Shown one piece after another: positions 32,277-43,985 of a stretch of 64,000 nucleotides of DNA. The DNA comes from Brachypterus glaber (Eukaryota; Arthropoda; Insecta; Coleoptera; Kateretidae): contig OY294048.1 of the NCBI GenBank assembly GCA_958510825.1, forward strand, positions 11,549,589-11,613,588, in the 5' to 3' direction. Positions within the stretch are counted from its first letter, which is position 1. Each line of letters opens with the position of its first letter. The notes beneath the pieces are model-generated. The model did not search any database. It was not told where the DNA came from and saw only the letters and a program-made list of their open reading frames with translations. The position numbers and the translations under genes were made by a program.

Positions 32277-32969
32277 GAGTGCGGTCAAAAAGTCACCCCC
32301 CTCTTTACTTTTGAACGACTTGAAATATCAACTTTAAAGTTGGAAAATATAAATTAGACAACTATCTTTTGGGTTATATTTTACACGTTTAGCTTTAAAA
32401 ATGTGACCAGGGAGCCATGTATAGGGGAGATTTTTCTTAATGAAAAAGGGTATCATCTTATGAATCATTTTAAAGAAAATAAAATTCTGTATTCTACCAC
32501 ACTTTATATTTTTCAAACATTTTTTAAAAGGTGTTAGTTTTAGATTGTTTTTGCTTGTTAAAAATCTGTTTTTTTTTTATTTTTTTTTTATTTTTATCAT
32601 TAAAAATTGGTTAAAAGTCTAATTTGTGTTTTTAAATCATGAAACTATTAATTTATCAAAAATTGTTTGATTTTTTTAAAGAAATGTTGACAAATATTTC
32701 CAGTTGAACCCCATTTTAAACTGTCAAAAAACTGTATAAAAATATAGCGTCGGTTAGAGAATTTTATGATATTTAAAATAATGTACCACGCGACCCCCCT
32801 TTTCATTAAAAAAAATCCTCTCCATAGCCCCTTGCCCACATTTAATAAGTTGCAAATATCAAATATATTTAAAAAGATAGTTTAACTTGTGTTATTTAAG
32901 TTTTTCAAATTTGAAGTCAATATCTCTGCTCGTCCAAAAGTTAAGGAGGGCGACTTTTGGACCGCACTG
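32277..32969. mobile_element. 693-bp TA-flanked foldback (GTGCGGTCAAAA family)
   Basis: The left GAGTGCGGTCAAAAAGTCAC, C-run and TTACTTTTGAACGACTTGAA pair with the right end, whose complement is CAGTGCGGTCCAAAAGTCGC. TA lies on both sides (32,275-32,276 and 32,970-32,971). The internal blocks AATGAAAAAGGG, TCATTTTAAAGAAAATAAAA and CGCGACCCCCCTTTTCATTA are common to the 14.2, 43.4 and 46.1 kb elements. Confidence 0.82.
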
Positions 32970-33230
32970 TATATAAAATGGTTTTATACTTGTATGGTAA
33001 CAAATTCTCAATGCTGCCCATAGTGCCTAAATAAATTTAGGTAATATTTGAAAGGTAAAATTGCTATCTATCCAGTTCGTTTATTTATTAACTTTTTGGG
33101 ATGGAGAAAACCCTTTTGCCTAATTTAACATTTATATCTTAGGGGCGACAGCACCCGTTATTGTAATTTACCCAAATCAGAAATTGTTTGCGTTCTCATA
33201 TTCTAAATTTTATGAAAATTTGAAAAATAA

Positions 33231-34905
33231 TAACACAGGCCCACAAAAAAGAATAAGTTCAATAATTATTAACGATACTATTTTTCTCACGTTTTTTTTT
33301 GCGCTAAAAACAAACTTTATAATGAAAAGGATCGCTGAGCCCTATAGGACTTCGCACCCTTCTTCTGAAAAAGTGGTTTCGGTCGGATTTGGTTGAATTT
33401 TTGATATGTGATAATTTTCGACATTCTGTTTGAAAGTATCTAGTGAACAACTTTCAAAAATTAGTAGTTTAGGTGCTATATCACTCTGAAAACTCAAGAA
33501 CCGCGGTGCAACATTCTTATGGAAGAATGGTTTCGGTCAGATTTGGCTGAAATTTGTATATATTAAAGTTCTCGACGTTTTGATCAAAAGCTCCTTCAGA
33601 CTTAACTATCAAAATTCAATAGCTTAGATGCTAAAAAAATTGTAACATATCGAACTAGCCCGTCCAATATTCTTTATTGCCTTTTTTGAAGCATTGTCAT
33701 TATCCGCATGTTTTATATGGTGTTAAATTTTTTAGAATAATATTGCTTTAATCATAGCGCAAATACATTCTGCCTTCACAAGATTTGCTTCGGCAAAGTT
33801 CGGTTTGTTCTACATTAGATCGGACCCTTTTCGGTGACCATTTTCGGTATAACTTAAAAGTTATTATTATAATTAAATATAGTTGGTGTCTTTAGAAATA
33901 TTTTGGTTTGGACTTTTTTTATATTATAGTTCTTAACTTGATCAAAAGTGCCTTCAGACTTAACTCTCAAAATTCAATAGCTTAGATGCTAAAAAATTGT
34001 AAAATATCGAGCTCACCCATCCAATATTCTTTATTGCGTTTTTTGAAGCTTTGTCATGATCAGCATATTTTATATGGTGTTAAAATTTTTAAAATAATAT
34101 TGCTTTAATCATAGCGCAAATACATTCTGCCTTCACAAGATGTGCTTCGGCAAAGTCCGGTTTGTTCTACATTAGATCGGACCCTTTTCGGTGACCCTTT
34201 GCGGTATAACTTAAAAGTTGACTCATAGTTATAATCGTATAAACAATTATTATTTATTGTTACTTACTTACTTACTTACTTTCAGATGTCAGGAATAGTA
34301 TTTAGCTTGCAAATTGATGAGACTGGAACTCTTTTGTCGGGAGTAATTAAATAATATTATTTATTTATTTGTTGTTGTATTTAAATTACAGATCCATGGA
34401 GAGCCCCAAATAAGCTTTAGTTGGTGTCTTTAGAAATATTTTGCGCTAAAAGCCTTGTCAAATAAATTTAACTATTGACTTATTTATCGTTTTAAAAATC
34501 CAATATAAACTCATGTAAAAATTTTATTCAGTTGTATTTACACTCCATGTTAAAAAGTGCAAAGATTTAATGTAATTTCTGTTAGGAATAATTTTGAGAA
34601 TTATTCTTAAATTAAAAATAGTTTTTAAACTTTTAATTAATTCTGGACACATAAATATTGTAAGTATGAACTGGTGTTTAAGTATATTCTCCGCTCGGGT
34701 ATACTTTAAATACGATAGAAGATTGAATGGCCAACTGAGTAAGTTACTTGATAAAATAATAATAAGAATTTTCCACTTTACAACATTAGTGGAAAACGAA
34801 AAAACTACTTCACAACAGCTTCTTCACTGTAAAAATGGTTTTCAGCACCCAAAAATATATTCAGCTTAAAAGAAATTGATATTATTTTTTTTGTGTGCCG
34901 GTGTG
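33231..34905. mobile_element. Possible ~1.7-kb element with CACAGGCCCACAAAAAA ends and internal 361-bp duplication
   Basis: The left end AACACAGGCCCACAAAAAAG and the right TTTTTTTTGTGTGCCGGTGT are complementary and match the inner ends of the 30.7-32.2 kb palindrome. Inside, CTTCAGACTTAACTATCAAA, ATTCAATAGCTTAGATGCTA, TGCTTTAATCATAGCGCAAA and ACATTAGATCGGACCCTTTT occur twice (from about 33,590 and 33,951), with a decayed third unit before and a TTAGTTGGTGTCTTTAGAAA echo after. A (TTAC)n run lies at about 34,259-34,281. The termini may belong to separate insertions. Confidence 0.55.
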
Positions 34906-36100
34906 TTTTCTGAGATGAAAATGTTTCTTTTCGGTTAAACTTTTTTCCAGATTTGTTGTTTAGCATTTTTTTGCAAGCGGCAGTACATTTTTTAAAGAAT
35001 ACATGTTTAACAAGATTACAGTAAACTTTAACAAAACATGTGCTTAAAGAAAGGATTACTTTTCACATTTAAAATTCAAGTACTAAGCTCGCGCTCGTAT
35101 CATATTATTATTCTCCTTAACGTAATTGAATGAAGTATTTCTCGAAAATATGTAATGCTTCGCATTTTAAAGTATACACTTTGGCAGACCAACATCCTTA
35201 TAGTCGAAGAGCTGGTGACTATTTTTATTTCATTATATTCTCCCGCCTGTATTTTATATATGTCTAAAGGTATTTCCAAATTTCTAGGTTCTGGATCCGG
35301 TTCCTTTAAGTGCTAGAAGCTCCGAAAGCTATGGCAATGAGCTACTAAAAAATCTATTTTTAACTTGCCTAGTCATATACACTATATTTATTACATTCAG
35401 ATTAAGCTATAGTTATACACAATATTCAAGCCAAGGGTTAAGAACAGTCTTTAAAAAGTCCTTTGACATATTTGATACTGAAATTTTTAAAGAAATGAGA
35501 ATTTATGAAATGAAATTTTGATGAAATGGAAATTCTTTCGACTTTATAGTGTTGACATAAGTCAAACGAACTTTTAAAGTGTGTTTTTACCACTTGGTGA
35601 ATAATTCTGTAAAACTGTGAAAACAGACTAATCTAGATATAATAATAATAATAATATTTTTCTATCACATCAGAACTTTTTGTTATAACGTTATACAAGG
35701 TTTAATTTTAAAAGTTTTAAAAAAATTAAAAATATATTATTTAAGTCTTAAATTTTAATATACGAAAATTACATATAAAAAAAATAACCTCAAAGAGCCT
35801 TGTGGTATTTTTTTTTCGTTTTTTGTTAAAGATTCATTCCTCTTATGAATGATAAATATTTTTCTAATCGCAACTCTGCGTAAAAAATATAATTTGAAAA
35901 TAAATTCGACGTTACATTCTATTACTTGTGATAAAATTTAAAAATTATATTTCTCGGAAACTGATCTAATGGAATTGTTTCTATATTTTTTTGATAATCA
36001 GTTATAGCTTTAAAAATCAATCAAAGTTGATTTTCAAATTTAAGGGGGAAACCATTGTTGGCCTGTGTAATTCAAAAAAAAAAATACAGCAAAATTACAT
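34906..36100. other. Unannotated AT-rich DNA
   Basis: No supported feature; a few short (TAA)n stretches near 35,640. Confidence 0.45.
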
Positions 36101-36104
36101 TACA

Positions 36105-36255
36105 AATTTTTTAAGTTATTTTTTTTTTCATGTATACATGTATTCAATATTTTTTTACCAAGGACATTTTTTTGGCGATTTTGGAAAATAAAAAACTACC
36201 ACATAATACTCTTCTAGCGCATGCGCGCTGTAAGGAGTGTAATAAGTGGTAGGCA
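36105..36255 (+). repeat. Dispersed repeat shared with 0.8-0.9 kb
   Basis: GGCGATTTTGGAAAATAAAA, ACTACCACATAATACTCTTC, TAGCGCATGCGCGCT and AGGAGTGTAATAAGTGGTAG. ACTACCACATAATACTC can pair with GAGTGTAATAAGTGGTAG, giving a hairpin around GCGCATGCGCGC. The counterpart is at 785-930. Confidence 0.65.
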
Positions 36256-36539
36256 CTTCAAAATCATAAGAGCTGCAATAATAATTTTAATTAAGAGTAA
36301 AACTTCATGACTATAATTTTATTAAAACAATAATTTATAATGACATTGTGTTAAGGGTTTGTTTTAAAAATGGAAAACTGTTCAAACTATCAAGTTTTTA
36401 CTATTTTTTTTCTATGGTTGCGAAATACACAAAAAAATAATAAGTATATACACTAAAAAAAAATCTGGTAAAGTTATGGACCAACTATGTTTCTGGTTGC
36501 TGCAACAAGAAATCTGGCAAGGTCAAGGTTACTAGAAAC

Positions 36540-36720
36540 AAAACTGGTGTAACGGACGAAATGACGGATGGACAGACGGAAGGATGGACGGACAGACGGA
36601 CGGATGGACAGACATAAAAAAATCAGTTTTTTGGAATGGACCTTAAAACGAATAAATACAAAGTCGGGAAAACTTTTTTTTTTCGCTATAACAATACTTT
36701 CTTCTTTTCAAGGTCTTTCA
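36540..36720 (+). repeat. (GGAC)n/(GACA)n tail-type repeat
   Basis: ACGGACGAAATGACGGATGG, then GACGGACAGACGGACGGATG, followed by GGACCTTAAAACGAATAAAT and CAATACTTTC. This is the layout of the other (GTCY)n tails. The open frame across it is a repeat artefact. Confidence 0.65.
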
Positions 36721-37204
36721 AGGCTTGAAAGTAAAAAACAGGTTAAGTATAGTAGTACTTTCTTATTCTTGAAAAAAAAAATAAAAATGGGGATGAAAAA
36801 TATTACATGATCCAGATGTATAAATTCATACATTTTATTGTAAGACATAAACAGTGTTTATATCGAACAATATATATTTATTAAACATAGTTTTAGATTT
36901 GTAATTTATTTTTCTATCTAGAAACAATAAAACATTTACTACCTAGAACATTAATTTTATACCTTTTAGAGAAGAGAAACATTTATGATGCAATCGCATT
37001 TATTGTATTCTGCACAGCACTCGTGATAGAAGAGTATTACACGACGGTTTTCAAATTTCCAAGTTCCCTAAAAATCAATTCGGATCAACACTTTTATGTA
37101 CAATAGTATATTACAAATTGAGCCGGAAAAAGTTTCATTTCCTGAGGGGCGTTAGCCCCGCGGTCAGCTGATTCCCGAAGGAAAAATTAAATTTTCTGCC
37201 GATG

Positions 37205-37905
37205 TTTGTATACGAGGGGCTGACCGCATCTGAAATTTGTACAAAAGAGTTCCTTTTTGCAAAGAGTTTCTCAGAGTTCCTTCGGAGTACCTCGGAGTTC
37301 CTCCGGAGTTCCTCGGAGTTCCTCCAGAGTTTCTTGGGAGTTCCTCGGAGTTCCTCCGACTTCCTCCAGTGTTTCTTGGGAGTTCCTCCGAGTTCCTCCA
37401 GAGTTCCTTGGGAGTTCCTCCGAGTTCCTCCTGTGTTCCTTAAGAGTTCCTCTCTGGAAGGGGTAATTTTTGGCAAATAAGCCGTAGAAATTACCGCTAT
37501 GCAAGCACTACTGCCAATAAGGTACCCTCAAAAAAAAAGCTTTGTCCCTGACGGTTTCTACCACCAAACTTGGCGCCCCTTCAAATCAAAACGAAAATTG
37601 GCGCTCCCAAATTACCTTCAGGAAAAAAAGCTTTGTCCCCCTGACGGTTTCTACCAAACTTAGCGCCCTTTCAAAAAAAAATTGGCGCCCAAAGGTAGGA
37701 TGTTTTGATAAGGTGTTTGTAACGGCTCATCTAGTTTGAGTACCTTCGGAGTTGCTCCGCAGTTGCTCGGAGTTCCTCCAGAGTTCTTCAGAGTTCCTCA
37801 GAGTTCCTCCAGAGTTCTTCAGAGTTCCTCCAGAGTTCCTCCTGAGTTCCTTTGGCTTGTACAAAAGATTTTCTTGCGGTCAGCCCCTCGTTTGTATACT
37901 ATTTT
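37205..37905 (+). repeat. Minisatellite element (GAGTTCCTCC/GAGTTCCTCGG)n with GAGGGGCTGACCGC ends
   Basis: TATACGAGGGGCTGACCGCA at the left is mirrored by GCGGTCAGCCCCTCGTTTGT at the right (about 37,877-37,897). Between them lie two arrays of 10-15 bp units around GAGTTCCTC (37,263-37,455 and 37,738-37,855), separated by a short duplicated block (AAAAGCTTTGTCCCTGACGG, TTTCTACCACCAAACTTGGC). The array is open in most frames on both strands, so several frames overlap it; none is a credible gene. Confidence 0.8.
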
Positions 37906-39180
37906 ATTCACAACCATACCTGTTTTATTGACAGTTATTTGCCTTCTTTCCTATTAAAAAAACTGTTTGAATTTTGACGCGTTTGGGTTACGCGTTTGTG
38001 AAACTTCAGTGTTATATGCGCGCCAGTTCGAAAGGCTGCTAACTCCAACACTTCCAGCAATTTTTTATTTTTAAAATGATTACTTTTTGATGTTTAAGGC
38101 ACTGTTTTGTACTTTTATTTTCTAAAATTAAAACTTTTGCAATAATTGCTTTATCTTTTAACCGCTATGAAGCCCGTGGAGTAAGCAGGTAAACGCGTCA
38201 TGGAAAAAGTTATATTTGGAAAAAGGTTAGGGTTTCCTGTTTTTTGTAGATGGTATAACTAAGCGCCCTCTTTTGAATGGTATCAAAAAGGATAATTCGT
38301 CCAAAAGTGGAGTTAGCAGGATAACACTTTAAGCCGACGATAAGTTTTAAGAAACATGTCGAAAGAAAACGCAACATTTTATTCACTGCGAAGAGTACTC
38401 TATGCAATACGAAGCACTTTATGACTTCACGGCTTGTTTTTCCATTACATCGAGATATATAAATACATTGGATATGAGATAAAAATCGAATTCCACAATT
38501 GGGACAGAGCTAAAAGAAAACTCGTTTTAATAAATCGGGTTACCACAAGTTAAAACTGTTTATTAGGGCATTAAAAAACGATTATTTGAACATTTTAAAT
38601 CCCCCTTATGTCCCCCTTATGTCGTCGAAAATACCATAACTTTCTGGTATACTATGTGCAAAATGCAAAAATTTAAATCTGTGCCAAATTTCAGACCATA
38701 CAAACGAAATTTGGCATGCGCCTACTTCATTTGAAAATTAAAAATTGTTTATTTTGTTTAATTTTTTAGTTATTAAATGAAGTGGAAGCTTTTATTGTTT
38801 TGAGCTAAAATTTAGGACAGAATATTGTTTTCGATTTAAAAAAAATTACAAAAGTTAATTATTTTTTATTTATTTTTTATTTTCAAATGAAGTATACTTA
38901 CTAAGTGGGTAGATACATATAAAATGCAAAAAGCAACATTTATAAAAAAGAATATCGGTTGGAAAGTTAATTTTTGAAACAAAAATGCAAAATACACAAA
39001 CTCCAGTGCAGTTTTTAAAATAACATTTTGCTTGTAAAGAACTACATGATAACGTTCGAACAGAAATTAATTTCTATTTTAGAACTTGTAATGGGACACC
39101 TAAGCGCTATGAAATTGTAAATAAAATTGGAATATAGTTTGTAGAAATTCTAATAGTGAGAACAAGCTAAAACAATTACC
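37906..39180. other. AT-rich DNA with a weak inverted pair
   Basis: GGCTGCTAACTCCAAC near 38,032 and GTGGAGTTAGCAGG near 38,307 are complementary and recall the TCTAACTCCAA foldback at 16-17 kb. No coding frame. Confidence 0.4.
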
Positions 39181-39186
39181 ATCGAC

Positions 39187-39405
39187 TGGGGTGACTTCGT
39201 GCGGTGTGGCCACTTTTTTGCGAAACTCTCTGAACCCAAGCACGTGTGCAAAAGTTGTGGGGTTATATATATATACAAATTGTGGCATTGAACCCCACAA
39301 CCTATGAACATACCCCACAACTTATGCGCTCGTGCTTTGGATAAGAGAATTTTTCGAAAAAGTGTCCGAAGTCACCCACACCGTCCGAAGTCCCCCCAGT
39401 TGACG
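39187..39405. mobile_element. ~219-bp foldback element
   Basis: ACTGGGGTGACTTCGTGCGG, TGTGG, CACTTTTTTGCGAAACTCTC and GCACGTGTGCAAAAGTTGTG pair imperfectly with CACAACTTATGCGCTCGTGC, GAGAATTTTTCGAAAAAGTG and CACACCGTCCGAAGTCCCCC. The centre has TGTGGGGTT and AACCCCACA repeats. Confidence 0.7.
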
Positions 39406-40860
39406 GTACTTTACTTGGTATTGGTTTTTGCTAAAATGTCCATTATTTACCATTGGGCCTCGCCCCAGGAGTCGTTTACAAACATACACCTGCGAAAATC
39501 CGGTTTTGAGGTTTAAACGTTGAAAATAAACACAGAAACATATACAGGGTTATTATTTTAAATGTTACACCGCCTGTAACTTTTTTATAATGATAAGATA
39601 TAAACTTTAAATTTGGAATGTGTATATTACACAATAAAAATTGGCATTTGTAATATTTTTAAATTTTTTATTCGTTAGAGCACTCTATGGCCTGTGATAC
39701 GTCATTTTATGTTTAAAATTTTCTATTTAACCACGTAACTATTTATTTTTTGTTTTTTCTTCTTTAAAATTAATGAATATTTCCATATTTTTAAAAATTA
39801 ATTTTGAAAATTTTGCACAAAAAGTTCAATGGATCCAACTAATACATTGAAGCTCTCTACTAAAAAACTTCTTGAAAAATATAAAAACCTTTGGATTTTT
39901 TGGGTAAAATAACAAACTTATTATACAAATATAATACAGTACAGAAACTTAGCCTATTTCGTATTTTCTCCAGCCATGTCCTGGTTTAACACCAAACCCC
40001 ACTTGACATACTTGTCACATGTAATACAATTTTCTCAAGAATAATAGCGCACGAAAATATTTCTTATTATTATTCTCGTTATACCCAGAGGATTATTTCC
40101 AACTAGTATTTCGAAATATAATTATTATAGAACGTCATACAACTGTTATATTACTGTAACTAGTGACGTAAATGTGTATACTTTAACCTTTAGGTGGCGG
40201 CGCATTAAAAAATCTCAATGCAGTATTTTTTTAATTACACCTTTTTCACTACCCCGAATACAAAAAAAAATACAAAAAATGTAAACAAAAACTCATCGCA
40301 GCCAACACCATATGATTTTTGGGTTAGGGCACATCCATAGACTCTTATACTGAACCAAAATTTTATGATATCAATAAAAATTACATTGATTTTGCACCGA
40401 TGTATGTTTTTTATTGTGACAAAGAAAGTTTTATTATATCAATGCTTAAAATTGATTGTTCAAAAAAATGTATTTAAATAATAAAATTCGTTAATGTATC
40501 ATTTTTGAAAATGAATATGCCTGACGTCGGAAAACATGTAGTTGGGAAATAGGAGATTTTTTGTTTTTTTTTTTTATGTTTTTAAAAACTACATAATAAT
40601 TTATAATTCTGATAGCCGATTTGGATTCAGAAGAAAAAATTACATTTTATCGTAAAAAAGTAGCAATTATAAAATATTATAAAAAGTGAGCAAAAAAATT
40701 CTTAAAAAAGAACTTGTTTTCAGCACCATTTTAAAAATGGTCCCTTCTGATTTTGCGGTTAATTTGGTACCGTTAAGTTTACCATTCAAAAAATATATAA
40801 ATCTTGCGTTCCATCCAGAATGCCAAAATCGGGCTATTTTACTTTTTAACCACCTGCTGC
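39406..40860. other. Unannotated AT-rich DNA
   Basis: A possible solo foldback end (ACAGGGTTATTATTTTAAAT, then ATAAACTTTAAATTTGGAAT) lies near 39,542-39,625. Nothing else supported. Confidence 0.45.
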
Positions 40861-40867
40861 GAAAATT

Positions 40868-40936
40868 ATATTTACACTTTAGTGTGTGTACCACTTTGAG
40901 TGTAAAAATTTACACTCAATTTTTTAGTGTGCTGTA
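40868..40936. repeat. Short ACACTTTAGTGT hairpin
   Basis: TTACACTTTAGTGTGTG, GAGTGTAAAAATTTACACTC and TTTTTAGTGTGCTG make nested short inverted repeats. Confidence 0.5.
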
Positions 40937-41033
40937 GAATTTAGCTATATCTTTTTATTCTTTAGGAAAACGGAAATTACAGATGCGTTAACAGAATAGT
41001 TTTCAAGCTTTGTTGAGTTTAATAAAGGTAATA

Positions 41034-41197
41034 CAGTAGTGTCGTGATAATCCGAATCTTCGATAATCCGAATAATGCAGTAATCCGAATAATAAAATTC
41101 GGACTACACAGTACATGTACCTTATAGTCCGAATTTCATCATTCGGATAACCGCATTATTCGGATTATCGAAGATTCGGATTATCGCGATACTACTG
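41034..41197. mobile_element. 164-bp pogo/Tigger-like MITE
   Basis: The termini CAGTAGTGTCGTGATAATCC, then GAATCTTCGATAATCCGAAT, and the complement at the right (about 60-bp arms) are flanked by TA (41,032-41,033 and 41,198-41,199). CAGT-start ends with GATAATCCGAA direct repeats are characteristic of the pogo/Tigger branch of Tc1/mariner. No transposase; it is non-autonomous. Confidence 0.88.
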
Positions 41198-41985
41198 TAT
41201 TCTAATATTCTTATACTACTCTATTTTACTTTAAAATTATAAAATAAGTCATACATTTGTTTTAAACTTCCAGCCCCTAAAATAAAAAGATATTTAAATT
41301 TTCCAGAAACACTGACATGCAGGGTTGAATGCTATGCAGTAACTTTTTGAATGTACAAAATAAACTTGATTTCTTCTGGGTAATGTTGGATTTAAATTTA
41401 ACCAAAAATACGTTTTATTAGCTTTGACATTTTATCTTATGATTTTCTAGATTACGATCACGAATATTTCTCCACTCATAAAAAGATTTTAAATGTTCTC
41501 AACCAGTTCCTGACCGTTGCTACTCAAGCATGAGTGAGCTAGTTTCACTCCCCCTCTCATCCCTCCCCTTCTCCTTCGCTTCCTTCAAATCCTGGTTGAT
41601 TGTCATTATTATCGACAGTAATGAGGTTCTGAAATTTTCGAATATTCGATCATGCTCCCATAAAATAATTTTAGTTAGTAATTTTTTTTAGTTTATTTTT
41701 CGTTATTAAAAGATCGAGACCGAAGGTTAAAATTTTAACATAATGTTAGGACTCAAAATATAAAAATTCTAGCATGCTACCTTATTTGTTTAGATAAATT
41801 TATCACAAACTTTGATTCAAAGTACCTACATGCTTTGCTGAAATCCATATTTTACGCTTAAAGGACATTATCTCCTTTTAGAGTGTCCTGGGGAGCGATA
41901 GATTTTCCTAAGCTTATGTTTTTAAGGGGTATGTCTACGAAAACTTACCCTATGCTGAAGAAAAAGTAAGAATGCAAATTTAACA
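41198..41985. other. Unannotated DNA
   Basis: No supported feature; slightly less AT-rich near 41,530-41,600 (CCCCCTCTCATCCCTCCCCT), no frame. Confidence 0.45.
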
Positions 41986-41986
41986 T

Positions 41987-42137
41987 TGTACAATTCTACT
42001 TAAATAAATACTTTCTTGGGACTTGTGTTGGTTAGCACTAAAGTAAACCACCGGCTTTAACTGATTTTTAAATCAGTTTCTATGGGGATGTCTCTGTTTT
42101 ACCTGTCATTTGTTAAATTTAAGTTAATAATTATGGC
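41987..42137 (-). mobile_element. tRNA-derived SINE, headless copy
   Basis: On the minus strand AACTTAAATTTAACAAATGA with CAGGTAAAACAGAGACATCC corresponds to the SINE body. AGAAACTGATTTAAAAATCA, AGCCGGTGGTTT and ACACAAGTCCCAAGAAAG follow the order of the 30.3-kb copy. The tRNA-like head is absent except GCGCCA, and the tail is not clear. It is strongly diverged. Confidence 0.7.
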
Positions 42138-42150
42138 GCTGCTACTTCCA

Positions 42151-42267
42151 CGTTAACGCGAACGAAGAAAAGAAATTACTTCCACGTGTCTGACGTCATA
42201 TGATCTAGCATAGCGTCTATGACGTAAACAATGTGGAAGCAATTTATTTTCTTTTTTCACGTTAAAG
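42151..42267. mobile_element. 117-bp foldback MITE
   Basis: CGTTAACGCGAACGAAGAAA and GAAATTACTTCCAC, TGACGTCATA pair with TATGACGTAAAC, GTGGAAGCAATTTATTTTCT and TTTTCACGTTAAAG. It lies next to the truncated SINE. Confidence 0.7.
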
Positions 42268-42429
42268 TTTGTTAAAAGTAAGGTTAGGTGAGTAGAAAAA
42301 TAGAAATAGTCGCTGTCTATAATAGTAACGTTCATAAGTGATTTATTTCCAATATATTAAATTTTATATAATTGTTTAATTTATGTTTATATAATATGCT
42401 TATTTTGCATAAAACCTTTGCATCATATG

Positions 42430-42560
42430 CAGAGGTTACTAAATTTAAGCATTAAGCATTCTTAAGATCGTGGATACAGACAGACAGATAGAAATAATTT
42501 TTTGCTTACTTTGATTTTTCTGGACGATTCAGATGATTTAGCAAAAAAAAATATTTTTTT
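42430..42560 (+). repeat. Tail-type repeat with GACAGACAGATAGA tract
   Basis: ATATGCAGAGGTTACTAAAT, GCATTCTTAAGATCGTGG, ATACAGACAGACAGATAGAA. It is the same order as other (GTCY)n tails, with the GTTCTTAAGTTATCGTGG box mutated. Confidence 0.5.
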
Positions 42561-42654
42561 TTGCTAAATCACAATACTTTATAAGAAAGTTAAGAAAGTA
42601 ATTTTCCAAATTTGAAATATCTAACTTTTAAAATAAAGAAAAAAAGGGGTGTTT

Positions 42655-42905
42655 ACCATGCATGGTATTACCCAACGAACTAATAACTCTTCTCTCTAGA
42701 ATAGGCATACCGTTAATATAAATTATCGCCAACATCTCTGTTTGTTTATAAACAAATAGTAGGTATATTCAGGCCTGAACAATAACAATTACCGGTAACT
42801 GGCATTGTTGTCTCTGTTAGAACCAAGATGTGTGAGTAGGACAGACGAATGAAATGCCTATTCTAGAGAGAAGGGTTATCAGTTCGTTGGTATTATCACA
42901 TCCGG
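42655..42905. mobile_element. ~250-bp element with ~50-bp terminal inverted repeats
   Basis: GGTATTACCCAACGAACTAA and TAACTCTTCTCTCTAGAATA followed by GGCAT at the left match the complement of the right arm (CCAACGAACTGATAACCCTT, CTCTCTAGAATAGGCAT). No coding frame. Confidence 0.75.
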
Positions 42906-43165
42906 CATGCCGCGGCATATGCATAAGAATTACGGTCAAAAATATCTTCAACTGTGGACATACCCCTAAGTTTATGTTGTTAAAGTATATTAAAGATACC
43001 AATATTGATTTTGCTATCCTGGTGTATAGATATTGCAGGAATTTTACCTTTAACATTCTATACTTTAAAGTATTATATGCTAAATAGGTACGATGCACCT
43101 AAAATGTTACATGCTTCAAAGGTCGCTGCAATATTAAAGAAAACTTCTATATTAAAGGGCTGTAA

Positions 43166-43274
43166 TACATATCAAGGGTTTCATAACATAGAGGCGCCAT
43201 TTTTTTTTAAACTATCAAAATGTTTGAAAAAATGGCTTATACGCCTCTATGTTATGAACCCCTTGATACATAAT
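43166..43274. mobile_element. ~109-bp hairpin MITE
   Basis: ATATCAAGGGTTTCATAACA, TAGAGGCG pairs with CGCCTCTATGTTATGAACCC, CTTGATACATA. Confidence 0.75.
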
Positions 43275-43368
43275 ATGCTTATTACATAAATATAAATTTC
43301 TAGGAAGCTAAACAAGTCGTTTTATCTAAACCTCATCAAACTTTTATTACTTTAGGTTAAAAAATATA

Positions 43369-43985
43369 CACAGTGTGTCAAAAATCAGCCCTCCTTAACT
43401 TTTGAACGGCTTAAAATATCAATTTGAACTTTCAAATGCTGAAATACCATAACCCAAATAATTTTCTGTATATATTTGATATTCTTAAGGGGGCAAAATT
43501 GAGACATGGGGGTACAGGGGAAATTTTTTTAATGGAAAGGTAGGTGGTGTGATACATAATTTTAAAGCCCATAAAATTATCTATTCGACCATATATGTAT
43601 TTTTAATTTTTTTCAAATTTGCCATATTTTAAGATTTTTGTTGTAAAATGTTATTTATATTATTAAAAATTAGTTTAAAAGTATAACTGACGTATTTGCG
43701 TCATGAAATAAACAGGTTTTCAAAAATTGATTGATTTTTTTAAATAAATTTTGATGAAAAATTCCAATTTGGGGGTTGAAAATAACCCCCAAAAATAACT
43801 CCGAAAAAATAAAAAAATATGTAGACAAACAGAGAATTTTATAAGCTTTAAAATGATGTATCACACGACCCCCTGTTCTATTTAAAAAAATGCCGCCCCC
43901 CTACCCCCCGTCTCAATTTTGACCCCTAAGCATATTAAATATCTACCAAAAATTATATGAGTTATGCGTTTATCTTTCAACTAGA
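43369..43985. mobile_element. GTGTCAAAAATCA foldback, right end missing
   Basis: The left end CACAGTGTGTCAAAAATCAG, then TTAACTTTTGAACGGCTTAA, matches the 46.1-kb element. Internal arms pair (GGGGGCAAAATTGAGACATG with CGTCTCAATTTTGACCCC; ATACATAATTTTAAAGC with GCTTTAAAATGATGTATCAC). The right terminus breaks off at about 43,985, roughly 55 bp short of the expected end. Confidence 0.75.

Noticed and set aside
34594..34869. 91-codon plus-strand frame
   Set aside because: Low-complexity composition, no domain, and it lies within a repeat unit.
37135..37504. Several overlapping frames on both strands around 37.2-37.5 kb
   Set aside because: All follow from a GAGTTCCTC tandem array lacking stops; no start context or domain.
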